DNA of 64,000 nt from Neoarius graeffei. Its lineage: Eukaryota > Chordata > Actinopteri > Siluriformes > Ariidae. The position numbers were made by a program, and so were the translations under genes. Positions 20,146 through 30,401 of this stretch are shown piece after piece; the first letter of the stretch is position 1; each line of letters starts with the position of its first letter. The stretch covers positions 71,843,371-71,907,370 of the forward strand of contig NC_083579.1 in the NCBI RefSeq assembly GCF_027579695.1, given 5' to 3'. Under the pieces are notes generated by a model that searched no databases, had not been told where the DNA came from, and saw only the letters and a program-made list of their open reading frames with translations.

Positions 20146-20765
20146 CTTGTCAAGTGTTCTCCAGGCTTCCACTCTGTCAATAGTGTGCATCAGAATGACA
20201 ATCAACACTGTTTATACAGTTTCATTTCTCTTTACTGCCCTCTACTGGAATAACTAGAACATTGCTGAAAGGAGATTCGCAGAACCTTTATTTTTAAATA
20301 CATTTCTGAGTGGATAGTATCTCCATCCTTGACTCTTGTATGCTGCATAAATGGGAATAAAAAACATTTTTGAGAGTTAAAATCGACCGCAAAGTTGGCA
20401 TTCGAGCTGCCCTGCTGAGCCAGCCAGCCCTGAGTGCGTGACGTCACAGCGGTAACCGGTTTTAAGGCCGAGGCCTTTAACAGCTTTAGACCAAAGTCAT
20501 ATCAATAAAAACTTATGCTGAAAGTAAGAAATTCCATTGCCAACTTGCTCAGCTAAGACTGATTTGACTTCATTGATTGTGGGTTGACTCATTAAAACAG
20601 GATAGGTGTTATAACTTATGCAACATACATGTACATGCATGCATTTTCACTGATAAAATGCAAAAGGCTAATTAAAAAATCAGATGAACTGAGACAATCA
20701 CATTGAAGCAAATTAAATAATCTTATACCTGTAACTTAAATACACAATACAAGTTACATGTATTA

Positions 20766-22372
20766 ATCTTCTTCTTCTGGCTGCTCCTGATAAGGGGTCG
20801 CCACAGCGGATCTTTCATCTCCATTGCTCCTTCTCTTCCGCAGCCTTCTCTACCACACCTGCCACTTTCAAGTCCTCTCTCACCACATCCATGTATCTCC
20901 TCTTTGGCCTTCCTCGTTTTCGTTTGCCTGGCAGCTCCATCCTCAACATTCTCCTTCCAACATGCTCTGCATCTCTTCTCAGGATGCGCCCATACCATCT
21001 CAGTCTCATCTCTCTTAACTTAATTCCCAAGCTCTCCGCATGTGCTGTCCCTCTGATATGCTTGTTCCTTATCCTTTCCAACCTTGTCACTCCCATTGCA
21101 AACCTTAACATCCTCAACTCCGCCACCTCCAACTTTGCCTCCTGTCTCTTCGTTAAGGGTACGATCTCCAATCCATACATCACAGCTGGTCTCACTACTG
21201 TCTTATACATCTTACCTTTCACTTTTGCTGGGACTTTCCAATCACAAATGACTCCCGAAATCCTTCTCCAACTGCTCCACCCTGCCTGCACTCTCTTTCT
21301 CACCTCACTATCGCAGTCCCCATTTTCCTGCACAGTTGACCCCAGGGGGCGGCACGGTGGTGTAGTGGTTAGCGCTGTCGCCTCACAGCAAGAAGGTCCT
21401 GGGTTCGAGCCCCGGTGTCGGCGAGGGCCTTTCTGTGCGGAGTTTGCATGTTCTCCCCGTGTCCGCGTGGGTTTCCTCCGGGTGCTCCGGTTTCCCCCAC
21501 AGTCCAAAGACATGCAGGTTAGGTTAACTGGTGACTCTAAATTGACTGTAGGTGTGAGTGTGAATGGTTGTCTGTGTCTATGTGTCAGCCCTGTGATGAC
21601 CTGGCGACTTGTCCAGGGTGTACCCCGCCTTTCGCCCGTAGTCAGCTGGGATAGGCTCCAGCTTGCCTGCGACCCTGTAGAAGGATAAAGCGGCTAGAGA
21701 TAATGAGATGAGATGAGTTGACCCCAGGTACTTGAATTCACCAACTTTCTTTACGTCTACTCCTTGCATCTTCACTACACTCTCATCCCCATTCTCATTG
21801 ATGCACATGTATTCTGTTTTGCTACTGCTCACCTTCATTCCTCTTCGTTCCAATGCATACCTCCATCTCTCCAAACCCAACTCAACCTCCTTTCTACTTT
21901 CACCACATATCACAATATCATCCGCAAACATCATGTTCCATGGTGACTCTTGCCTCACTTCGTCCGTCAAGCTATCCATCACTATGGCAAACAAAAAAGG
22001 ACTCAAAGCAGATCCTTGATGGAGTCCCACCTTCACCTTGAACCATTCAGTAGTTCCAACTGCACACCTCATTGCTGTTTCACTGTTCTCATACATGTCT
22101 TGTACCACTCTAATATACTTCTCATTCACTCCACTCTTTCTCATACAATACCATAACTCATCTCTCAGTACTCTATCGTATGCCTTCTCCAGGTCAACAA
22201 ACACACAATAATAGCTTTCTCTGGCCTTCCCTGTACTTCTCCATTAACATTCTTAGAGCAAAAATTGCATCCGACGTGCTCTTCCTTGGCATAAACCTGT
22301 ACTGCTGTTCACAGATTGCTACCTCTCTTGTCAATCTCACCTCCAATACCTTTTCCATGGCTCTGCATATAT
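20766..22372 (-). mobile_element. LINE of another family, 5' truncated, split by a SINE
   Basis: Minus-strand RT: YRFMPRKSTSDAIFALRMLM, a frame break near 22204, FVDLEKAYDRVLRDELW, GLHQGSALSPFLFAIVMD, MMFADDIVICGES, EFKYLGST; after the SINE it resumes with VRKRVQAGWSSWRRISGVIC, MYGLEIVPLTKRQ, LRWYGRILRRD and a basic KRKRGRPKRRYMDVV tail. The 3' end is AGAAGAAGAAGATTA. The 5' junction shares CCATGG.TCTGC with the target, pointing to microhomology-mediated attachment. It is distinct in sequence from the LINE at 11980. Confidence 0.88.
21347..21715 (+). mobile_element. tRNA-derived SINE in the LINE
   Basis: Full-length copy with a perfect 13-bp target duplication AGTTGACCCCAGG (21334-21346 and 21716-21728). 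It splits the LINE coding sequence just after KYLGST, so it is younger than the LINE. Confidence 0.92.
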
Positions 22373-22380
22373 GCTTTCAG

Positions 22381-23215
22381 TGTTAGCTAATGTCATGAGT
22401 TGAGGAGTGAAGTTAATCCGTGTGCAGTAGGATTTATTGTTAGGAATAAAATAGATGAGTGCAAGTTAAAGGAAAAACCTTAAAATGCAACATGAATTAG
22501 AGTTGAATCAGATTTTTTTTTTCTCCATGAATACTTGACACTCATTAGGTGCTGGAACATGTGTGTTGAATGAAATGGAGAAAAATTCTACACTGTCCTC
22601 AGGAGTTATACTGGATATGAGCAGAAAATTTTAGTAAAAAGAACATTCGTGTTTTTTTTTTTTAAATTTCTAAATAATTAAACCTACAGCTTTTATTTGT
22701 CAGCAATTTATTTTATCATCTGTTGTTCATTTTAAAGCATATTTAATTTAATCCTTGGAATATTTCATTATTAGTATGAGTTGCCAAACTAAGCTAAACA
22801 ATTATATAACAAAAAGAGATGAACTAATTAAGAAATCCAAGGCAAAATAACCTGCAACATTAGCATAAATTTGAGAGGGGGTGTGGTCAAGCATGGGTTA
22901 TGATAGGAAGAGGAGTGGCAAAGGACAAACAGGTAACGAGTGAGTGTTTACACCTGTGTGTGCTTTATGAGAAGATTATTTATATGCTATTGTTTTGCAG
23001 CAAAATTATAAGTTAAGATCGGTTCAGCAAATATACAATATATGGTAAACTAGTTTTTGATGTATATTTTGTGTAAGACAGCTAGCTGTACTTGCAAAGT
23101 GACCTCTATGTCGATGTTGCAATAACTGAGCAACATTTTTCTTAATTTCTAATATTACATACAGTGTAATACTGCAGGGAACACTACATACTAGTCGAGA
23201 GTAAGATCAGTCGTT
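22381..23215. other. Inter-cassette spacer with a family A relic
   Basis: Common spacer; the FR3 relic is at about 22588-22627 and the family B 3' flank runs to 23215. No gene is seen. Confidence 0.65.
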
Positions 23216-23281
23216 TCTGTTGCTTTCTGTATCAGTAGCAGCTGCAGATGTGCAGATAGCATACAGAGTTATAATACAGTC

Positions 23282-23319
23282 AGTTTTTGAAGTAGGCAGC
23301 AGAAAACCGTGGCACTGTG
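23282..23319 (-). other. RSS of B5
   Basis: Heptamer CACAGTG, 22-bp spacer, nonamer-like TCAAAAACT. Confidence 0.88.
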
Positions 23320-23818
23320 CTTTCTCTCACAGCACAGAAATACACTGCACTATCATGTGAATTCAGGTTGGAGATCTGCAGGATCCCTTCACTTTTTGCA
23401 TCTCCGTAAATATGAAAGCGCTCTTCAAACTCTGTTTCTTTATTGAAGGTTGTTATGGTGAGATATCCAGTAAGCTTCAGTGATGTGTCTTGCCTTGTTT
23501 GTTGGTACCAGTAAAGGTAATTAAAGTTACTGTAAGTATGACTGCAACTGAGGTTCACATTATTTCCTGGATTCTTGATCACATCAGCAGGCTGAATGAT
23601 TTTGCTGCTTAATGAAGGATCTGAAAAGAACAAAATTAATAGCATGTTCTGTTAAAAGGAATATACATCATATATATTTGGACGTTGATCTGAAATTTTT
23701 GTACGATTTAGTAAAGCCTTTGTGCATGACTGCATCTTGGTGTACTATGGAAAATCTGTAAAGAATTACCTGTGAACCAGAGCAACACAATATGAAAAAT
23801 CAGCACATGAAGCACCAT
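23320..23818 (-). CDS. TRAV: TRAV segment B5 (family B), intact
   Basis: Leader exon 23770-23818 (MVLHVLIFHIVLLWFT) and V exon 23320-23620. CDR1 TYSNFNY, CDR2 region YLTITTFNKETEF, HV4 HIYGDAKSEG. Cys42, Trp54 and Cys112 are present with normal splice sites and RSS. Confidence 0.88.
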
Positions 23819-24023
23819 CCTGTGTCATAAACTAATATTTGTTTGCAAAAATAAGGTCTAGAGTTATAAAATCAGGTTGGGGGGAAAAACAATAGATTAG
23901 ATAGTAAAAAATAAAACCTAATTAAATTTCTGTTGCAGTCAGTAACAGGAGTCTGTGCAATGAGCCACCCCAATCCTTTTCCCCACTTCATGTCTTCTCT
24001 TCTGAGGTGGAGTCAGAGGAGGG

Positions 24024-24062
24024 GTTTTTGCACTGATGTCACAGAAGAGGAGAAGCACTGTG
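24024..24062 (-). other. RSS of C5
   Basis: Heptamer CACAGTG, 23-bp spacer, nonamer TGCAAAAAC: the best signal left in family C, attached to a truncated exon. Confidence 0.78.
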
Positions 24063-24254
24063 TACATATGCTGCACAGAAATAAAAGGCACTATCTTCTC
24101 GAGAGAGGCTGGGAACACTCAGCGATCCCTTCGACCTTCCATCTCTATTTAGATTAAGCCTCGGCTCTTGAGGGTTTGGAGTTTCCAGGAAAAGTTTCCC
24201 AAGATATCTCATCTCACTCCCAGAGATGCTCACCTTGTACCAAAGTATACGGTT
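24063..24254 (-). pseudogene. TRAV segment C5 (family C), 5' truncated
   Basis: Open from FR2 (VSISGSEMRYLGKLFLETPN) to SREDSAFYFCAAYVH. It lacks leader, FR1 and first Cys through the shared family C breakpoint. Close to C1 in sequence. Confidence 0.82.
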
Positions 24255-24392
24255 TGGAGCTGAAATGAACTTCGAGTCCTCAACATGCCACCAGTTGTAT
24301 CAGTGACCTCTACTGGACACTTCTTGTATTGCGTCCTTTTAAAGACTGCACTAATCAGAGAACAGATCTTATTTGCAGGTGTTTGGTGTGAA

Positions 24393-24430
24393 GCTTTTTG
24401 TTGAACAGAAAGGGAAGGTGTGTGGCTGTG
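24393..24430 (-). other. RSS of A5
   Basis: Heptamer CACAGCC, 22-bp spacer, nonamer ACAAAAAGC. Confidence 0.85.
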
Positions 24431-24867
24431 TTACTAGCAGCACAGAAATATACTGCACTGTCATCAGGAGTTAAACTGGATATGAGCAGAAACGCATCCC
24501 CTGTGGATTGTCCTGTAATGTTGAATCGTGCTTTAAACTTTTCCTCAGGAGTGGATCTTCCATACTGGAGCATCCCAATGAGCTCCATGGAGTCACTGAC
24601 TGTCTTTTGTTGATACCAGTACATGTACAAATAGTTGGTATCACCATGTTGGCACTTGAGCTTTGCTTCACTCTCTTTAGGTGTCATTAGTAGATGTTGT
24701 GGTGTTTGCTGGATGTTGAGGGAAGAGATAACTGCAGCTAAATATAAAAATGATGTGTATATTTGTTAGAAGAAGTTAGAACAAAGCTATTAAATGAAGT
24801 GAGTTTGATAATCATGCTTACCTTTAAGACTGATCAGAATTATACTTGAGACAATAATTTTAGCCAT
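24431..24867 (-). CDS. TRAV: TRAV segment A5 (family A), intact
   Basis: Leader exon 24822-24867 and V exon 24431-24731. CDR1 GDTNYLY (the same as A6), CDR2 region QYGRSTPEE, HV4 TGQSTGDAF; FR3 has SSLTPDDSAVYF with Asp where the sisters have Glu. It is the first of three family A segments spaced 2.1 kb apart. Confidence 0.88.
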
Positions 24868-25576
24868 CTTGTCAAGTGTTCTCCAGGCTTCCACTCTGTC
24901 AATAGTGTGCATCAGAATGACAACACTGTTTATACAGTTTCATTTCTCTTTACTGCCCTCTACTGGAATAACTAGAACATTGCTTAAGTGTTAGCGAGAA
25001 TGTCATTAGTCGAGCAATAAAGTCCATTCATGTGCAGTAGGATTTATTGTTAGGAATAAAATGGACGAGTGTGAGTCAAAGAAAAACCTAAAAATGTAAC
25101 ATGAATTAGAATTAAATCAGATTTTTTTTTTCTTCATGAATACTTGATACTCATTAGGTGCTGGATCATGTGTGTTGAATGAAATGGAGAATATGGAGAA
25201 AAAAAATCTACACTTATGTGACACCTATTTGAAATAAACAATGCAAAATAAAATAATAGTTTTCATTTGACTCACCCTTGTAGATCCCCAAGAATCATTC
25301 TGCTGCTTGTACCAGAGTGACAGACAGTGAAATAAATAAAGGCCATACCCTACATCATAACCTATAAAGTATATGATGAACAAGAGATATAGAACTTTAT
25401 TGTCATTGTTTTAGAAAACAACGAAACATAGTTTAGCAGCTCTCGTTACTGGCAGTGCAAAATGAAAAATAGACACACAAGAACAAATAACACAAAAAGA
25501 AACACAAGAAATGGACATAAAAGTAAACAATACAGTAAACAAACTACATGGCAAACACTAAACAAGATAAAACTCC

Positions 25577-26046
25577 ATTATTCTTTCCACATTCACTGGA
25601 TATGAGCAATCATGCACTCTGATTGGCTAATCTACTACTATGCTGTCAGTCATTTAATCATTTACTGTGAGTCGAGAAAAACAAAATGGTGGAGCATGTT
25701 GGTGAACCAACGGAGGTAAAAAAAACAAACAAACAACAACCCTCGACTCAAAAACAGCCCCCCAAAATACAATAAAAAGCAACAAAACATGGAATAAAAG
25801 TATTTGATGGTAAGAACATATACCGTATATCCTTTATTTTTTCAAGAATTATTATTAATTATTATTATTATTATTATTATTATTAAAGCATTTTCCACAA
25901 ATTGCTACTGTCATTTCACTGGTTTGTTTACATTCTAAGTGGAAATGATTTTACCGGATGTTTTGGATAAAGTTTTTATTCATCAAATTTGCATAAAAAT
26001 AAAAATGCTTTGTTTCTCAAAATCCAGTGAATGTGGATAGAATAAA
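25577..26046. mobile_element. Small inverted-repeat element (MITE), copy 1
   Basis: Ends ATTATTCTTTCCACATTCAC and the near-complement on the right (GTGAATGTGGATAGAATAAA), about 30 bp of inverted repeat. Internal (ATT)n tract at about 25855-25890. No ORF. The second copy at 27703-28150 is part of the tandem unit, not a separate insertion. Confidence 0.65.
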
Positions 26047-26050
26047 ACCG

Positions 26051-26149
26051 CTATTCCACTCTATCTCGTCGTACATGGTTTTGAGACGACTCGTTCCTAT
26101 GTGCCTTGTCGGTTATCAGCTCATGTACGACTCGATTTCGTGGAATAAC
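26051..26149. repeat. 99-bp hairpin-forming palindrome
   Basis: Arms CTATTCCACTCTATCTCGTC and its near-complement ending GATTTCGTGGAATAA flank a 40-bp loop; the arms also contain GTACATG. It recurs at 28157-28255. It may be a very short MITE. Confidence 0.6.
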
Positions 26150-26518
26150 TGTTAACTCTCTTTGGTACAGTATTACTTTCAGGCAACATTACCAATATTT
26201 TTTTCCCCATTGCGATCATAATTCGTACCATAGAGGGTTAAATATACAGTAGCTTCGGCAGTGTAAGCATGATATTCCTCAGCAGCACTAAACTAAATTG
26301 TGAGTGAGAATAATTTAATTGACGTTCATATGAATGAAGTTTGAAATGTGAATTCTCATGATTGTAGATCATGTGGATGCTGCAGCTGAAATGATCTTCA
26401 CATCTTCAACATGCTACCAATTGTATCAGTGACCTCTACTGGACACTTCCTGTATTGCGTCCTTTTACAGATTGCACTAATCAGAGAACAGATCTTATTT
26501 GCAGGTGTTTGGTGTGAA

Positions 26519-26556
26519 GCTTTTTGTTAAACAGAAAGGGAAGGTGTGTGGCTGTG
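26519..26556 (-). other. RSS of A6
   Basis: Heptamer CACAGCC, 22-bp spacer, nonamer ACAAAAAGC. Confidence 0.85.
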
Positions 26557-26993
26557 TTACTAGCAGCACAGAAATATACTGCACTGTCCTCAGGAGTTAA
26601 ACTGGATATGAGCAGAAACGCATCTTCTTTAGAGTGTCCTGTAATGTTGAATCGTACTTTAAACTTTTCCTCAGGAGTGGATTTTTCATACTGGAGCATC
26701 CCAATGAGCTCCATGGAGTCACTGACTGTCTTTTGTTGATACCAGTACATGTACAAATAGTTGGTATCACCATGTTGGCACTTGAGCTTTGCTTCACTCT
26801 CTTTAGGTGTCATTAGTAGATGTTGTGGTGTTTGCTGGATGTTGAGGGAAGAGATAACTGCAGCTAAATATAAAAGTGATGTGTATATTTGTTAGAAGAA
26901 GTTAGAACAAAGCTATTAAATGAAGTGAGTTTGATAATCACGCTTACCTTTAAGACTGATCAGAATTATACTTGGGACAATAATTTTAGCCAT
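26557..26993 (-). CDS. TRAV: TRAV segment A6 (family A), intact
   Basis: Leader exon 26948-26993 ([15 protein letters not shown], Pro where the sisters have Ser) and V exon 26557-26857. CDR1 GDTNYLY as in A5; CDR2 region QYEKSTPEE and HV4 TGHSKEDAF are near those of A7. FR3 has FKVRF instead of FKARF. It reads as a mosaic of its two neighbours. Confidence 0.88.
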
Positions 26994-27702
26994 CTTGTCA
27001 AGTGTTCTCCAGGCTTCCACTCTGTCAATAGTGTGCATCAGAATGACAATCAACACTGTTTATACAGTTTCATTTCTCTTTACTGCCCTCTACTGGAATA
27101 ACTAGAACATTGCTTAAGTGTTAGCGAATGTCATTAGTCGAGCAATAAAGTTCATTCATGTGGAGTAGGATTTATTGTTAGGAATAAAATGGACGAGTGT
27201 GAGTCAAAGAAAAACCTAAAAATGCAACATGAATTAGAATTAAATCAGATTTTTTTTCTTCATGAATACTTGACACTCATTAGGTGCTGGATCATGTGTG
27301 TTGAATGAAATGGAGAATATGGAGAAAAAAAATCTACACTTATGTGACACCTATTTGAAATAAACAATGCAAAATAAAATAATAGTTTTCATTTGACTCA
27401 CCCTTGTAGATCCCCAAGAATCATTCTGCTGCATGTTCCAGAGTGACAGACAGTGAAATAAATAAAGGCCATAGCCTACATCATAACCTATAAAGTATAT
27501 GATGAACAAGAGATATAGAACTTTATTGTCATTGTTTTAGAAAACAACGAAACATAGTTTAGCAGCTCTCGTTACTGGCAGTGCAAAATGAAAAATAGAC
27601 ACATAAGAACAAATAACACAAAAAGAAACACAAGAAATGGACATAAAAGTAAACAATACAGTAAACAAACTACATGGCAAACACTAAACAAGATAAAACT
27701 CC

Positions 27703-28255
27703 ATTATTCTTTCCACATTCACTGGATATGAGCAATCATGCACTCTGATTGGCTAATCTACTACTATGCTGTCAGTCATTTAATCATTTACTGTGAGTCA
27801 AGAAAAACAAAATGGTGGAGCATGTTGGTGAACCAACTGAGGTCAAAAAAAAAAAAACAACCCTCGACTCAAAAACAGCCCCCCAAAATACAATAAAAAG
27901 CAACAAAACATGGAATAAAAGTATTTGATGGTAAGAACATATATGTCCTTTATTTTTCAAGAATTATAATTAATTATTATTATTATTATTAAAGTATTTT
28001 CCACAAATTGCTACTGTCATTTCACTGGTTTGTTTACATTCTAAGTGGAAATGATTTTGCCGGATGTTTTGGATAAAGTTTTTATTTATCAAATTTGCAT
28101 AAAAATAAAAATGCTTTGTTTCTCAAAATCCAGTGACTGTGGATAGAATAAAACCGCTATTTCACTCTATCTCGTCGTACATGGTTTTGAGACGACTCGT
28201 TCCTATGTGCCTTGTCGGTTATCAGCTCATGTACGACTCGATTTCGTGGAATAAC
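27703..28255. repeat. MITE and hairpin, second copy
   Basis: Copy of the 25577-26149 block carried by the tandem duplication, with a shorter ATT tract and a few substitutions; the hairpin arms (28157-28255) still pair well. Confidence 0.65.
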
Positions 28256-28621
28256 TGTTAACTCTCTTTGGTACAGTATTACTTTCAGGCAACATTACCA
28301 ATATTTTTTTACCCATTGCGATCATAATTCGTACCATAGAGGGTTAAATATACAGTAGCTTCGGCAGTGTAAGCATGATATTCCTCAGCAGCACTAAACT
28401 AAATTGTGAGTGAGAATAATTTAATTGACGTTCATATGAATGAAGTTTGAAATGTGAATTCTCATGATTGTAGATCATGTGGATGCTGCAGCTGAAATGA
28501 TCTTCACATTAACATGCTACCAATTGTATCAGTGACCTCTACTGGACACTTCCTGTATTGCGTCCTATTACAGATTGCACTAATCAGAGAACAGATCTTA
28601 TTTGCAGGTGTTTGGTGTGAA

Positions 28622-28659
28622 GCTTTTTGTTAAACAGAAAGGGAAGGTGTGTGGCTGTG
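28622..28659 (-). other. RSS of A7
   Basis: Heptamer CACAGCC, 22-bp spacer, nonamer ACAAAAAGC. Confidence 0.85.
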
Positions 28660-29090
28660 ATACTAGCAGCACAGAAATATACTGCACTGTCCTCAGGAGT
28701 TAAACTGGATATGAGCAGAAACGCATCTCCTTTAGAGTGTCCTGTAATGTTGAATCGTGCTTTAAACTTTTCCTCAGGAGTGGATTTTTCATACTGGAGC
28801 ATCCCAATGAGCTCCATGGAGTCACCGACTGTCTTTTGTTGATACCAGTACATGTAGTTATAGTTGGTATCACCATGTCGGCACTTGAGCTTTGCTTCAC
28901 TCTGTTTAGGTGTCATTAGTAGATGCTGTGGTGTTTGCTGGATGTTGAGGGAAGAGATAACTGCAGCTAAATATAAAAGTGATGTGTATTTGTTAGAAGA
29001 AGTTAGAACAAAGCTATTAAATGAAGTTTGATAATCACGCTTACCTTTAAGACTGATCAGAATTATACTTGAGACAATAATTTTAGCCAT
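28660..29090 (-). CDS. TRAV: TRAV segment A7 (family A), intact, readable through its intron
   Basis: Leader exon 29045-29090 and V exon 28660-28960. The 84-bp intron is a multiple of three and has no stop, so the leader, intron and V exon form one open frame. CDR1 GDTNYNY as in A1, CDR2 region QYEKSTPEE, HV4 TGHSKGDAF; Cys112 is followed by AASIT. Normal splice sites are kept, so the spliced form is the expected product. Confidence 0.87.
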
Positions 29091-29204
29091 CTTGTCAAGT
29101 GTTCTCCAGGCTTCCACTCTGTCATTAGTGTGCATCAGAATGACAATCAACACTGTTTATACAGTTTCATTTCTCTTTACTGCCCTCTATTGAAATAACT
29201 AGAA

Positions 29205-30388
29205 CAGGGGTGGCCAACCAGTTGGAGACCAAGAGCCACATTTTTTACTGTATTACCGCAAAGAGCCACATCATACACATGGGCACACGAACATCACCCA
29301 TCCCTTCCTCTCTCTCTCTCACACACACACACACACCTCTGCTCAGCCAGATTAATAGTAAATGTCACACGCCAACATGAGAGAAATTTACTCCTTCAGT
29401 CAGTACTAATACCACAGGCCAGTCATTTACATCAATCAATATTGTGTGCACTTACTATGCATGTTGCTTAGTGGGACTTCTGACATTCCTTGCCTTGAAC
29501 AATCCTCTTCAAATCTGGCTTGTATTCCGTCGTTGCCACTCGAAGCAGTTCTTTCACATGGGTGTCAGTCAGAACAGAACGATGCTTTGACTTCACGTGT
29601 TTCATGGTAGAGAACACAGACTTGCAGACGTATGTTGACCCAAACATTGACAGTATCTTAAGCGCAGCCTGTTTCACATTCGGGTATTTTTCCAATGGCA
29701 CACTTTTCCAAAACTCAATGGTGCCTTCCCTCAAAACACGTTTCAGTTGGTCTTCCTCACGAAGATCGATCATCTCCAACTCAGCCGCAGCCTCACCTGT
29801 GACAAGCGGGGCTTTCAAACAGTCCATCTCCGCATTGAGTGGGTCGACGAGGAACGTAATCTGTGGCCTTTTCAGTTGTATACCACAGAACCGGGTTACA
29901 AAGCTTTCGTGCAGGTTTTCAATTAGTGTTGCATATCTGGCTCCTTGCTTATTCAGGGAGGCGGGAAGCTTTGAAATGAGCTAATGACGACTGACATATA
30001 AGGCAGAATGGCTTGCCATTACGTTCAACAAAAAGTATAAACTCTCACACTCTGTTAAAAATGTCCTATGTTCGTCTTCATATTTTCGTTTTGCTGTGCA
30101 TTTTTTCATTGCCATTTTGAGAGGCTACTTGACACAAGATACACCTTGCCCAAAAACTTAGCGATTATCTCACGCACATGTGCATTTGACATGACCTGAA
30201 AATACCGTAATATACCCAAGCAAAGCGAAGATGCATTTGACGAAAATACCATACTGAACTCAAGCAAAGCGCACACGCACATAAAAAAAAAAAAAACACA
30301 AACACAAACTTCGATATGAACGTAAGAGCCGCATGACACCGGGCAAAGAGCCGCATGCGGCTCGCGAGCCGCGGGTTGGCCACCCAAG
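29205..30388 (-). mobile_element. hAT-family DNA transposon, internally deleted
   Basis: Ends CAGGGGTGGCCAAC and right-end complement CTTGGGTGGCCAAC, with a perfect 8-bp target duplication AACTAGAA (29197-29204 and 30389-30396), the hAT size. The flank AACTAGAACATTGCTT is present without the insertion downstream of other A promoters. It contains only the end of a transposase and a (CA)n tract near 29325. It lies next to a THAP-type element whose insertion is in the same flank. Confidence 0.93.
29468..29960 (-). pseudogene. hAT transposase C-terminal remnant
   Basis: The open frame without an initiator runs from about 29960 (ARYATLIENLHESFVTRF) through an ATG at 29827 to a stop at 29468. The region FGSTYVCKSVFSTMKHVKSK and LTDTHVKELLRVATTEY matches the hAT dimerisation domain; it resembles the GTF2IRD2/ZBED-like hAT group. 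The N-terminal zinc finger and catalytic core are missing. Confidence 0.8.
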
Positions 30389-30401
30389 AACTAGAACATT
30401 G

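Larger units (their letters stand above)
20265..22380 (-). mobile_element. THAP-type DNA element, copy 1, mostly replaced by a LINE
   Basis: The left terminus CTGAAAGGAGATTCGCAGAA matches copies at 30402 and 59693. The first 500 bp align with the other copies; from about 20767 to 22372 a LINE replaces the middle, including the THAP domain. The right end (ATATGCTTTCAG) matches the other copies. Target duplication is not resolved. Confidence 0.7.
24953..29190. repeat. Tandem duplication of a 2.1-kb unit carrying A6 and A7
   Basis: Sequence 24953-27080 is repeated at 27081-29190 with very few differences, including spacer, LINE-tail fragment, MITE, hairpin and a family A segment. The V exons A5, A6 and A7 are spaced 2126 and 2103 bp apart. 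B and C segments are absent from these units. Confidence 0.9.

Noticed and set aside
20891-21688. Plus-strand 265-residue ORF
   Set aside because: Antisense of the LINE reverse transcriptase and running on into a SINE.
26051-28255. A CRISPR-like or phage-type repeat array
   Set aside because: The repeats are a tandem duplication of a eukaryotic V unit; there are no regular short spacers.
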